Below, piece by piece: positions 1 through 7,576 of a stretch of 15,604 nt of DNA. The position numbers and the translations under genes were made by a program. The DNA is taken from contig JALWKH010000227.1 of assembly GCA_026996635.1 (NCBI GenBank), positions 1 through 15,604 on the forward strand, read 5' to 3'. The DNA is from Bacteroidales bacterium. Its GTDB lineage: Bacteria > Bacteroidota > Bacteroidia > Bacteroidales > JALTDM01. The notes below the pieces were generated by a model, which was not told the origin of the DNA, searched no databases, and worked only from the letters and a program-made list of their open reading frames with translations. How positions within the stretch are numbered: the stretch's first letter is position 1; the number at the start of each line of letters is the position of its first letter.

Positions 1-317
1 TCTCTCTTTTTTTGTGTTACACTTGTTTGTGGTTTTGTAAATCTAAATTTACTTGTCGTTACTATACTAGCATTTGCCGATATACTTTTAAGTGCTGGAA
101 GTACCTTTTGTGCTTGCGAATAGCCTTCGTAGCAGCCACATCTTACAGTGAGAAAGTCACCAACTGTCATAGCTTGACAGCTATCAGGAAATTTCTTCTT
201 TTGAATTTCTAAAGTATTCTCTACAGAGTTTGTTTTACTAAAAAGCTGAACTGTATAGCAAGTTTCTTGTGCAAAGAGGTTTAAAGTAAGCATTAGTGGC
301 AGAAGTAATTTTATCAT
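1..317 (-). CDS. Partial exported SPOR-like domain protein (N-terminal 105 residues; runs off the left edge)
   Basis: Reading the minus strand from ATG at 317-315 gives 105 uninterrupted codons to base 1 with no stop, so the gene continues outside the window. The product starts with a signal peptide (MIKLLLPLMLTLNLFAQ, cleavage probably after residue 17). Then come CYTVQLFS (20-27), a predicted helix (about 34-43), two strands ending in TVRCGCYE (57-64), a helix (67-79) and a strand (84-93). This beta-alpha-beta-beta-alpha-beta order and the YTVQL start resemble the SPOR peptidoglycan-binding fold, but four cysteines make it an unusual variant. A possible Shine-Dalgarno, TAAGGT on the minus strand (332-327), lies about 9 bases before the ATG; the plus-strand genes lack one. 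From memory, CYTVQL...VRCGCYE proteins are known from Campylobacterota, often with TPRs; I could not check this. The function of the missing part is unknown. The reading frame is convincing; the family call is moderate. Confidence 0.72.
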   Translation of the reverse strand, partial: MIKLLLPLMLTLNLFAQETCYTVQLFSKTNSVENTLEIQKKKFPDSCQAMTVGDFLTVRCGCYEGYSQAQKVLPALKSISANASIVTTSKFRFTKPQTSVTQKKR

Positions 318-453
318 GGGATATGTACCTTAATTATAATAGCCCCATAGAGACTATTTGTAGGAATCTCTTTTTGAAGGTTTATTTTAATATTTTTCGC
401 TTGAACATTTGTTCTTTTAATAATATTTTTGACATTCAAATATCCTGTGAGAA
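318..453. other. Intergenic region between divergent genes
   Basis: This AT-rich spacer separates the minus-strand partial gene from the plus-strand gene at 454. TATAAT-like sequences occur on both strands around 333-340. For the minus-strand gene such a -10 box would leave almost no leader and would clash with the possible ribosome site at 327-332, so I do not call a promoter there. I see no RNA gene and no strong hairpin. Confidence 0.5.
400..431 (+). promoter_or_regulatory. Candidate Bacteroidota-type promoter for the 454-3693 genes
   Basis: CTTG at 400-403 (consensus -33 TTTG, 3 of 4) is followed after 20 bases by TATTTTTG at 424-431, a full match to the Bacteroidota -7 element TAnnTTTG. 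Transcription would start around 438, leaving a leader of about 16 bases before ATG at 454. The match is by eye in AT-rich DNA, so chance is possible. Confidence 0.4.
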
Positions 454-1152
454 ATGGAAAAAGAAAAATCACCGAAAAAGTTAGTTGTAGAACTTCTTGA
501 AGAAAAGTCTAATCTAAAACAGAAAGTGTTTGATAATACTCTTGAAGTTTTTAATGAAATCAGAAGTATTTTAAAAGAGATTGTAGCAGAAATAAATAAT
601 GAAATTTCCGGAAAAGTTGACAGTAGAGTCTTGTTGGAGTTTTATGATAAGGGGACATTTGAAGTTGAGTTGAAAATAGCAGGTGACATATTGGTTTTTA
701 ATATGCATACCAATGTGTTTGATTTTCCGCCCGATCATTCGGTAAGGCAAATTACCTATTTTGAAGAAAACCCATATCGAAGTTTTTCCGGCATAATAAG
801 TATTTACAATTTTTTGGCAGATTCTATCAGGTTTAACAGATATGAAGATCTTGGTTACCTAATCGGTCGTATATTCATTAATGTAGATAATCATTATATG
901 GTGGAAGGTAAGAGACAATTAGGATTGTTGTATCGTGATTATCATTTGAATGTTGTTAGCAGGGATGCATTAAAGAATATTATATATTCGGCAATTTTAT
1001 ATACTTTAGATTTCGATTTGCTTGTGCCGCCGTATGATTCTGTTAGTATATTGACGGTTAGGTCTATGTTGGAGACAATAAATAAAGCTAAAATAAAAAC
1101 GGGAAAGAGGTTAGGCTTTAAGTTTTATCCTGACAGCGACGATATTAATTAA
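454..1152 (+). CDS. Conserved hypothetical protein of Bacteroidota
   Basis: This is a 232-residue soluble protein with no signal peptide or membrane segment. The ATG at 454 is the first possible start, because an in-frame TGA lies at 448-450. It begins with a charged helical stretch (about residues 8-52). Next is a mixed region with FNMHTNVFDF (82-91), then EDLGYLIGRIF (131-141), HYMVEGKRQLG (147-157), FDLLVPPYDSV (187-197) and TGKRLGFKF (216-224). I recognise this pattern as a family recurring in Bacteroidota genomes with no function assigned that I know of. The GKRQ and VPPYD segments look like the most conserved parts, judged from memory and not from an alignment. It is first in a same-strand run, 47 bases before the GT2 mannosyltransferase-like gene, so co-transcription is likely, but that does not reveal its job. 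Confidence 0.85.
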   Translation: MEKEKSPKKLVVELLEEKSNLKQKVFDNTLEVFNEIRSILKEIVAEINNEISGKVDSRVLLEFYDKGTFEVELKIAGDILVFNMHTNVFDFPPDHSVRQITYFEENPYRSFSGIISIYNFLADSIRFNRYEDLGYLIGRIFINVDNHYMVEGKRQLGLLYRDYHLNVVSRDALKNIIYSAILYTLDFDLLVPPYDSVSILTVRSMLETINKAKIKTGKRLGFKFYPDSDDIN

Positions 1153-1199
1153 TGTAAGCAATAATTTGAATTTTCAACTCTTAATTAAAAAAAGCACAA

Positions 1200-1937
1200 A
1201 TGAAAGATGTTATAATAATTCCGACTTATAACGAAAAAGATAATATAGAGGCAATTATAAATGCTGTCTTGCCACTGTCAGAAAATTTTGATGTTTTGGT
1301 TGTGGATGATAATTCACCTGACGGAACGGCAGATATTGTTAAAAGGATAATGAAAGAAAAACCGGGAAGAGTACACTTGTTGGAGCGTGAAGGAAAGCTT
1401 GGGCTGGGAACTGCATATATCACCGGTTTTAAGTGGGCGTTGGAAAACGGATATGATTTAATATCCGAAATGGATGCAGATTTTTCCCATCCGCCTGAAA
1501 AATTATTGGATCTTTATAATGCTTGTGAAAATGAAGGCTATGATGTAGCTATCGGTTCCAGATATATAAGCGGGGTAAATGTGGTAAATTGGCCTATAGG
1601 TCGTGTTCTTATGTCATACTATGCTTCGGCTTATGTGAGATTTGTTACCGGTATGAAAATAATGGATACAACGGCAGGATTTGTTACTTACCGAAGGAAA
1701 GTACTTGAAACAATCGACTTGGATAATATTAAAATGAAAGGTTACGGGTTTCAGATTGAGATGAAGTTTAAGAGTTGGAAGCACGGTTTTAAAATAAAAG
1801 AAGTTCCGATTATTTTTACTGACAGGCAAGTTGGTACTTCAAAAATGAGCGGAGGTATTTTTAATGAAGCTTTTTGGGGAGTACTTTCCATGAAAGTACG
1901 CAGTTGGTTTACTAAGTATGAGAAAGTTAACGGCTGA
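1200..1937 (+). CDS. Polyprenol monophosphomannose synthase (GT2, Dpm1-like)
   Basis: This 245-residue protein is a family 2 glycosyltransferase that should transfer mannose (or a related hexose) from a nucleotide sugar such as GDP-mannose to polyprenyl phosphate on the cytoplasmic face of the inner membrane. The GT-A fold is clear: IIPTYNEKDNI (6-16), VVDDNSPDGT (34-43), the metal-binding DAD in EMDADFSHPPE (90-100), GSRY (119-122), the acceptor-side segment around TAGFVTYRR (158-166), and FQIEMKF (184-190). The segment FTDRQVGTSKMS (206-217) is typical of the Dpm1/Ppm1 group. There is no C-terminal membrane domain, so it is the short soluble type. The leader is A-rich with no Shine-Dalgarno. 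A GT-C membrane glycosyltransferase gene, a typical user of polyprenyl-phosphate sugars, starts 21 bases downstream. The subfamily call is strong; mannose specificity is inferred. Confidence 0.88.
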   Translation: MKDVIIIPTYNEKDNIEAIINAVLPLSENFDVLVVDDNSPDGTADIVKRIMKEKPGRVHLLEREGKLGLGTAYITGFKWALENGYDLISEMDADFSHPPEKLLDLYNACENEGYDVAIGSRYISGVNVVNWPIGRVLMSYYASAYVRFVTGMKIMDTTAGFVTYRRKVLETIDLDNIKMKGYGFQIEMKFKSWKHGFKIKEVPIIFTDRQVGTSKMSGGIFNEAFWGVLSMKVRSWFTKYEKVNG

Positions 1938-1958
1938 TTTAACATAATTAATTCCCTA

Positions 1959-2852
1959 ATGTTTAGCTTTCTTGGCAATAGGAAACATTTATTTAAATAT
2001 ATCATTGTATTTTTTGTTTTATTCGTTGTTATCGCTTTCCTATATAAAAACCTGTTTTATAGTCCTTTTTTACTTCATTGGGATGATGCTAAAAATATTG
2101 TAGATAACAATGCCATAAAAGAAGTTTCGTTAAATTCGATAAAAACAATCTTTTCAACTCTTTATGTAGAAATGTATGTGCCGATAACACAATTAACTTA
2201 TTTGATTGATTATCAGTTGTTCGGACTTTCTTCATTCGGATTTCACTTTTCATCATTGATTTATCATTTTGTCACAACTATTGTCGTTTTTTTCTTTTTC
2301 TCCAAATTCTTTGATGAAAAGACATCTTTTGTATTAGCTGTTTTATTCTTGATACATCCTGCCAACATAGAGGCCATTGCTTGGTTGTCTGCCCGCAGTA
2401 CGATTATTTTTACTTTGTTTTATGTTTTATCTTTAATTCAGTATGTAAATTATTTACAAAAGAAAAAAAAGAAGCATTACTTATTTGCTTTTTTATTCTT
2501 TATAATATCAGCATTAGCTAAATCGACTGCTATCACATTACCGGTTGTTTTGTTAGGTTTTGATTGTTATTTTGAAAAAAAATGTAAGGTTTCGTTTATT
2601 AAAAATAAAATTCCATTTTTGATAGTTAGTTTTATAATAGGGTATGTTACGACATTGTCGAAGATTCAACCTCCATTTGAATACAGTTATTGGGAAAACC
2701 TTATATTGGTTGCTTACCGCATTTTTTTCTATGTGCTAAAATTTATTTTCCCGGTACATTATTCGGTTTTTTATACCATAAGTCCAGAAGTTTTCGACAA
2801 AATATTGTATTTGTCTTTATTGTTGTGGGCTTTTATTTTTGTTTTCATTTGA
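1959..2852 (+). CDS. TMTC-like GT-C glycosyltransferase, N-terminal membrane part (gene split by frameshift)
   Basis: This 297-residue frame holds the membrane part of a GT-C glycosyltransferase like the TMTC O-mannosyltransferases. After a first membrane segment (about 12-30) it has the acidic luminal motif WDDAKNIVDN (41-50), the expected catalytic/metal site. Next are YVPITQLTYLIDYQLFGL (73-90), FGFHFSSLIYH (93-103) and HPANIEAIAWLSAR (133-146), all family hallmarks, and several more membrane helices. The frame stops at TGA 2850-2852 in the middle of the late membrane helices. The expected continuation, including DRYLYLP and the TPRs, lies one frame over in the next entry. The enzyme would use a polyprenyl-phosphate sugar from the periplasmic side, and the gene just upstream encodes a suitable donor synthase. 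Two A8 runs (2463-2470 and 2575-2582) lie inside but keep the frame. Whether the gene is truly broken is undecided. Confidence 0.8.
   Translation: MFSFLGNRKHLFKYIIVFFVLFVVIAFLYKNLFYSPFLLHWDDAKNIVDNNAIKEVSLNSIKTIFSTLYVEMYVPITQLTYLIDYQLFGLSSFGFHFSSLIYHFVTTIVVFFFFSKFFDEKTSFVLAVLFLIHPANIEAIAWLSARSTIIFTLFYVLSLIQYVNYLQKKKKKHYLFAFLFFIISALAKSTAITLPVVLLGFDCYFEKKCKVSFIKNKIPFLIVSFIIGYVTTLSKIQPPFEYSYWENLILVAYRIFFYVLKFIFPVHYSVFYTISPEVFDKILYLSLLLWAFIFVFI
2829..2850 (+). other. Frameshift point in the TMTC-like gene
   Basis: Family-like sequence leaves frame 3 and resumes in frame 1 here. Frame 3 reads sensibly through LLLWAF and meets TGA at 2850. Frame 1 is open from 2782 and reads SFEKNPFLFL from 2845. 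Removing a single T from a run at 2831-2834, 2836-2840 or 2842-2845 joins them into one protein of 577 residues. No classical slippery-site plus pseudoknot arrangement is obvious. Confidence 0.8.
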
Positions 2853-3693
2853 AAAGAATCCCTTTCTTTTTTTATGTTTTTTCTTTTTTTTGACGGCTAT
2901 TTCAATAAATCTTAATGTTATTCCTTATACGGTACAGGTTATTACAGATAGGTATTTATATCTTCCTATGATTGGGTTACTTCTTGCAGGAGGTTTGTTT
3001 ATACATGAATTGATAAATAATAAGCGATATATTATAGCCGGAATAGTTTTGTATGTTATATATTTGATTTTAATATCAATAAAACTTACATCCTATTGGA
3101 AAAATGAAAAAACACTCTTTTTACATACTATTGAAGAAGATCCTAATGCAATTCCCGTGAAGAATTTAATGGTTGTTATTTATAAAAATAAAGGAGAGTA
3201 TAAAAAAGCATTAAGGCTTGCTAATGAAATAATTGATGATTATCCGGATTATGTAGAAGCCTTAAATAATAGAGGTAATTTGTATTTAAAAATAAAACAA
3301 TATAATAAAGCACTTCAAGATTTTCAAAAGATTATATTGTTAGGTAAAGCAAATTCGGAAACTTATATAAATTTAGGTAATTTATACTTTTCATTAAAAC
3401 AATTTGATTTAGCAATAAAATCGTATGAAAAAGCTATAGAATTAGATCCTGCATTCTATTTAACGTATGATCACTTAGGTAGGTTATATGCCTATATGAA
3501 GAACCCGGATAAGGCAGAATATTATCTTACTAAAGCAATAAATCTAAATATAACTTACGGAATGTCTTATCAAACTAGGGGAATGGTTTACATCGTTTAT
3601 TATAAAGACATAAAAAAGGGTTGTCGTGATTTAAAAATGGCAGAAAAATACGGAGTAAATGTCGGGAACTTAATAAAAAAGTTTTGTAAGTAA
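2839..3693 (+). CDS. TMTC-like glycosyltransferase, C-terminal membrane and TPR part (downstream of frameshift)
   Basis: This is the 3' part of the gene starting at 1959. The formal start is a TTG at 2839, but nothing marks it as a genuine initiation site; the first in-frame ATG (around 2968) lies inside the conserved block. It supplies the remaining membrane helices, the family motif TDRYLYLPMIGLL, then about four tetratricopeptide repeats. Clear units are YVEALNNRGNLYLKIKQYNK, SETYINLGNLYFSLKQFDLA and FYLTYDHLGRLYAYMKNPDK, followed by a short C-terminal stretch with one cysteine pair region (GCRDL, KKFCK). In TMTC-like proteins the TPRs face the periplasm/lumen and probably hold the acceptor protein. 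If the frameshift is a sequencing error, both pieces form one enzyme; if real, the TPR part is probably not made, unless frameshifting or reinitiation occurs. Confidence 0.75.
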   Translation: MFSFEKNPFLFLCFFFFLTAISINLNVIPYTVQVITDRYLYLPMIGLLLAGGLFIHELINNKRYIIAGIVLYVIYLILISIKLTSYWKNEKTLFLHTIEEDPNAIPVKNLMVVIYKNKGEYKKALRLANEIIDDYPDYVEALNNRGNLYLKIKQYNKALQDFQKIILLGKANSETYINLGNLYFSLKQFDLAIKSYEKAIELDPAFYLTYDHLGRLYAYMKNPDKAEYYLTKAINLNITYGMSYQTRGMVYIVYYKDIKKGCRDLKMAEKYGVNVGNLIKKFCK

Positions 3694-3783
3694 CATACCT
3701 ATAATTTGAAAATAAATAAGTAATTGGGGTTTTATTAAAAAATAAAAAATTCAACTTTTTAATGTTTTGGTTTATAGTATGTT
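3692..3783. repeat. Inverted repeat with one-base bulge behind the TMTC-like gene
   Basis: AACATACCTATAA at 3692-3704 pairs with TTATAGTATGTT at 3772-3783, giving 12 pairs and one bulged C across 67 bases. Inside, CAACTT (3752-3757) can instead pair with AAGTTG (3784-3789), followed by a T7 run at 3794-3800. This could be a weak terminator for the 454-3693 genes or an operator, but AT-rich chance pairing cannot be excluded. Confidence 0.3.
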
Positions 3784-3921
3784 AAGTTGGATGTTTTTTT
3801 GTAACCCGTATTATTTTAATCAATAAAAAATGAAATATTAACTTGGTTTATAAAAAATTATTATATTTAGACTTTGAAAAAAATATCAGTAATTGGTGTT
3901 AAACGCTTAATTTTTAGGTAT
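3784..3921 (+). other. Leader region of the receptor operon
   Basis: This AT-rich stretch lies before the receptor ATG. The best promoter-like pair is CTTG at 3842-3845 with TATATTTA at 3862-3869 (one mismatch to TAnnTTTG), but the 16-base spacing is short for the 19-21 usual in Bacteroidota. I see no riboswitch, no strong hairpin and no Shine-Dalgarno. The operon very likely has its promoter between 3700 and 3900; I cannot fix it. Confidence 0.3.
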
Positions 3922-6900
3922 ATGCTAAAAAAGTATTTATTTTTATTGTTAGGAACTGCCATATTATTAGCAAATAATGCTTTCGGGCAGTCAGGTACAA
4001 TTAGTGGTAAGGTAACGGATGATAAAGGAGAGCCTTTACCGTTTGCAAATGTTGCCGTAGTTGATGAAGGCGGTAACAATATTACAGGTGCAATGACCGA
4101 CTTTGACGGGAAATATACCATAAAGCCTGTGCCGGCAGGTCGAGTGAGGGTTAGAGCATCCATGATGGGTTACAGGACGGTACAGTTTAATGATGTGGTT
4201 GTATCTCCCGGCAAGATTACCTTCCTTAATTTCAAGCTTTCTACAAATGTGCAAAAGCTGAAAACGGTTGTGGTAAAAACATATAAAAAACCTCTTATTG
4301 AAAAGGATAATACCCAGTCAGGAGCAACTGTTACTTCCGATGAAATTCAAAAGATGGCAACACGCTCGGCAACTGCCGTTGCAACTTTGTCCGGAGGTGT
4401 GTATTCTGAAAACGGACAAGTGGGAAGTATTCGTGGTGCACGTAGTGAGGGTACGGTTTATTACATTGATGGTATGAAGGTTAGAGGATCCACTGCATTG
4501 CCAAAAAGTGCAATTGACCAAGTTTCTGTGATTACAGGAGGTTTGTCTGCTCAATATGGTGATGCTACAGGTGGTGTAATCTCCATTACCACAAGAGGTC
4601 CTTCAAAGGAAGTTCACGGAGGTTTGGAATTTGTTACATCTCATTTTTTGGATCCTTATGATTATAATCTAGCTGAATTTTCTCTTACAGGTCCTCTTTA
4701 TTCCAAGATGATGAAAGATCCTGAAGATACTACAATTACAAAGAAAGTTCCGATTGTAGGATATTTTATTTCAGGTGATATTTCATATGTGAAGGATGAT
4801 AACCCTTCTGCTATTGGAAACTGGATTGTCAAAAAAGATAGTTTGGATTATATTCTTGAACATCCTTATAAGCCTGCAAGTGATGCTTTTGTTAATTACT
4901 TGAATGCAGAGTTTTTACATGCAGATGCTTTTGAAAAAGTAAAAGCAAAGCAAAATGTTCAAAAGTATGAAATAAATTTAGCAGGTAAGATGGATTTCAG
5001 GCTCTCGAAAAATATGAATTTAACATTCGGAGGATCTATTGATGCTTTTGACAGAAGATTGTATAATTTTTCTTTTACATTATTTAATACTGATAATAAT
5101 GCTGAAAGAATATACAATTCATGGAGGGTGTACGGTAGATTCACTCAAAACTTCAAAGCTAAAAACAAAGAAGAAGAAAAGAAGCAAACCATTAAAAACT
5201 TCTATTATCAATTACAAGTTGATTACTCTAAGACAACAAGTATAATTCAAGATGCGGACCATAAAGATAACTTCTTTGAATACGGGCATGTTGGTAAGTT
5301 CCATACATATAAAGTTAGAACATACGAATATACCGATACGGTAACGGGTTATGAAGGTAGAAATATTTGGGTAAATACTGCTTTCGAAGATACATTGGTT
5401 ACATTTGAACCGTCAACTGATAATCCTGATCTTGCTCTTTATACAGAAAGTTATTATAATTTGTTTGATTTACACAGCGGGTTTTACAGGAATAAAGAAT
5501 TAATTCAATTTGGTGGAGGTTTGCTTAATGGTGACCAACCACCTGCTGTTTATAATTTATGGGCTGCTCCCGGTACACAATATAACGGATATTCAACATT
5601 TGACGGGATACAATTCCGTGTAACCGGTAGGGCAAGTGGAGACTTCCACAACCATGAAATTTCATTCGGGTTTGAATATGAACAAAGAAGTGACAGATAT
5701 TATTCCGTAGCTCCTGTAGGATTATGGTCGCTGGCAAGATTGCTTACAAATTACCACATTACACAGCTTGATTTTGCAAATCCACATGCAGTTTACAGGG
5801 ATGGCGTTTTCCAAGATACAATCTGGTATGATAGATTGTATAGTGCTGATGCCCAGTACGAATTTGATATGAGATTAAGAGAACATTTAGGAATTCCTGT
5901 TGACAGTAAACAATGGTTGGATATAGATTCTTATGATCCCAGTGATCTATCTATAGATTATTTCAGTGCAGAAGAATTATTAAACAATGGTAATTCTTAT
6001 GTTACTTATTACGGATACGATCATCATGGTAATAAGTTAACTTATAAGCCTTCTTTTGAAGATTTCTTTACTAAAAAAGATGAATATGGTAAGTTTGAAA
6101 GACCAATTGCACCATTTGAACCAAATTATATAGCAGGGTATATTCAAGACAAATTTGCATTTAATGATCTTATTTTTAATGTTGGTTTGCGTGTTGACAG
6201 ATATGATGCAAACCAAAAGGTGCTCAAAGATATGTTTTTGTTCTATGATGCATATACTGTTGGAGAAGCCAAAAAAGTAAGACCTGATTTGTTTACAAAT
6301 ATGCCTTCAAATATCGGAGATGATTATGTAGTATATGTTGATAATCTGGAAAATCCATCTTCAATAGTTGGTTACAGATCCGGAACAGATTTGGCAACTG
6401 TTAAATGGTATAAAGCTGACGGAACACAGGTTTCGGATCCAAAGAGCATTAGTCAACAATTAAATCCGTTGCTTAAAAATCCTGATGAAAAGATGACACC
6501 TGATGCATTTAAAGATTATGAACCTCAAATAACACCGATGCCACGTATTTCATTTTCTTTTCCGATTTCAGATGTAGCATTGTTCTTTGCTCACTATGAC
6601 ATTTTATCAAAGAGACCTTACGATGCTGTAAGGTTGAATATGATACAATATTATTATATTACAACACAAGGACAAAATGTTATCAATAATCCTAATTTGA
6701 AACCTGAAAAGACAGTAGATTACGAAATAGGTTTCCAACAAAAGCTTAATGATGTTTCTGCTTTGAAGATTTCAGGTTTCTACCGTGAAATGAACAATAT
6801 GGCACAGGTTCAATATGTGTACGGTGCTTATCCAGTTGATTACATAACTTATACAAATATTGACTTTGCAACAGTAAAAGGTCTTACAGTTACGTATGAT

Positions 6901-7566
6901 TTGAGAAGAACAGGAAATGTTAAATTAATGTTGAGTTACACATTGCAGTTTGCAGATGGTACTGGGTCGGATCCTACAACTGCATTAAGTCTTGTTACAA
7001 ATAACCAGCCTAATATTAGAAATATTTATCCGTTGTCATTTGATCAAAGGCATTCGCTGGTTGGTAATATAGACTACAGATTCTCAAGCAGGAATTATAA
7101 CGGACCTGTTATTGCGGGTAAAAAGATTTTTGCAGATGCAGGAGCAAATGTTACTTTCAGGTATGGAACAGGAACTCCGTATAGTAAGAGGGATATTGTA
7201 ACAAACAGGTTGATAGGAGATATTAATGCTGCTAGAAAACCGGCAAGATTTACTGTGGATTTAAGGATAGATAAGAGCTTTAGTGTAAATCTCGGAAAAG
7301 GTGAAGGAAAGGATAAGAAAAAATTAGATTTGAATGTATATTTAACAGTTGAAAACCTATTTAATACTCTAAATGTTCTTGACGTTTATTCAACAACAGG
7401 AAATCCTGATGATGACGGTAAGCTTGGAACAGCACAGTTCCAACAACAGGTACAACAACAAAACGATCCTGTTGCCTATGAAAATTATTACATAATGTAT
7501 TTACAAAGACCTTGGATGTATTCATTACCAAGAAGAACAAGGGTTGGTGTTTCAATTAGTTTCTAA
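3922..7566 (+). CDS. TonB-dependent receptor with carboxypeptidase-regulatory-like domain (non-SusC type)
   Basis: This is an outer-membrane active-transport or signalling barrel of 1214 residues. I choose ATG 3922 because it gives a clean signal peptide (MLKKYLFLLLGTAILLANNAFGQ, 1-23); an in-frame TTG at 3874 would put 16 charged and mixed residues in front. Residues 24-112 form the CarboxypepD_reg-like beta-sandwich (GTISGKVTDDKGEPLPFANV onward). TVVVK (115-119) may serve as TonB box. The plug spans about 125-230, with SIRGAR (169-174), YYIDGMKV (180-187) and AQYGDATGGVISITTRG (210-226). The rest is a beta-barrel ending in the aromatic C-terminus VGVSISF. The SusC signature region is absent and no SusD-like lipoprotein follows. 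Instead, only 10 bases after the stop, comes a large secreted protein, then a PorV-type barrel. The substrate is unknown. The family is certain; the partnership with the next two genes is inferred. Confidence 0.92.
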   Translation: MLKKYLFLLLGTAILLANNAFGQSGTISGKVTDDKGEPLPFANVAVVDEGGNNITGAMTDFDGKYTIKPVPAGRVRVRASMMGYRTVQFNDVVVSPGKITFLNFKLSTNVQKLKTVVVKTYKKPLIEKDNTQSGATVTSDEIQKMATRSATAVATLSGGVYSENGQVGSIRGARSEGTVYYIDGMKVRGSTALPKSAIDQVSVITGGLSAQYGDATGGVISITTRGPSKEVHGGLEFVTSHFLDPYDYNLAEFSLTGPLYSKMMKDPEDTTITKKVPIVGYFISGDISYVKDDNPSAIGNWIVKKDSLDYILEHPYKPASDAFVNYLNAEFLHADAFEKVKAKQNVQKYEINLAGKMDFRLSKNMNLTFGGSIDAFDRRLYNFSFTLFNTDNNAERIYNSWRVYGRFTQNFKAKNKEEEKKQTIKNFYYQLQVDYSKTTSIIQDADHKDNFFEYGHVGKFHTYKVRTYEYTDTVTGYEGRNIWVNTAFEDTLVTFEPSTDNPDLALYTESYYNLFDLHSGFYRNKELIQFGGGLLNGDQPPAVYNLWAAPGTQYNGYSTFDGIQFRVTGRASGDFHNHEISFGFEYEQRSDRYYSVAPVGLWSLARLLTNYHITQLDFANPHAVYRDGVFQDTIWYDRLYSADAQYEFDMRLREHLGIPVDSKQWLDIDSYDPSDLSIDYFSAEELLNNGNSYVTYYGYDHHGNKLTYKPSFEDFFTKKDEYGKFERPIAPFEPNYIAGYIQDKFAFNDLIFNVGLRVDRYDANQKVLKDMFLFYDAYTVGEAKKVRPDLFTNMPSNIGDDYVVYVDNLENPSSIVGYRSGTDLATVKWYKADGTQVSDPKSISQQLNPLLKNPDEKMTPDAFKDYEPQITPMPRISFSFPISDVALFFAHYDILSKRPYDAVRLNMIQYYYITTQGQNVINNPNLKPEKTVDYEIGFQQKLNDVSALKISGFYREMNNMAQVQYVYGAYPVDYITYTNIDFATVKGLTVTYDLRRTGNVKLMLSYTLQFADGTGSDPTTALSLVTNNQPNIRNIYPLSFDQRHSLVGNIDYRFSSRNYNGPVIAGKKIFADAGANVTFRYGTGTPYSKRDIVTNRLIGDINAARKPARFTVDLRIDKSFSVNLGKGEGKDKKKLDLNVYLTVENLFNTLNVLDVYSTTGNPDDDGKLGTAQFQQQVQQQNDPVAYENYYIMYLQRPWMYSLPRRTRVGVSISF

Positions 7567-7576
7567 TTAGTTAATA

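Noticed and set aside
12..212. Plus-strand reading frame of 66 codons
   Set aside because: It is cysteine- and aromatic-rich with no family pattern and lies opposite the convincing minus-strand frame with signal peptide and SPOR-like order.
296..484. Plus-strand reading frame of 62 codons overlapping the start of the gene at 454
   Set aside because: It spans the divergent intergenic region and runs into the conserved hypothetical gene in another frame; composition looks like chance translation of AT-rich DNA.
2690..2893. Third reading frame of 67 codons over the frameshift in the TMTC-like gene
   Set aside because: It overlaps family-like sequence in frames 3 and 1 and has no family motifs; it is not part of the split enzyme.
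3874..3921. Longer receptor start at TTG 3874
   Set aside because: It would place 16 residues before an otherwise ideal signal peptide; ATG 3922 fits better.
3867..4163. Minus-strand reading frame of 98 codons
   Set aside because: It is antisense to the signal peptide and carboxypeptidase-regulatory-like domain of the receptor.
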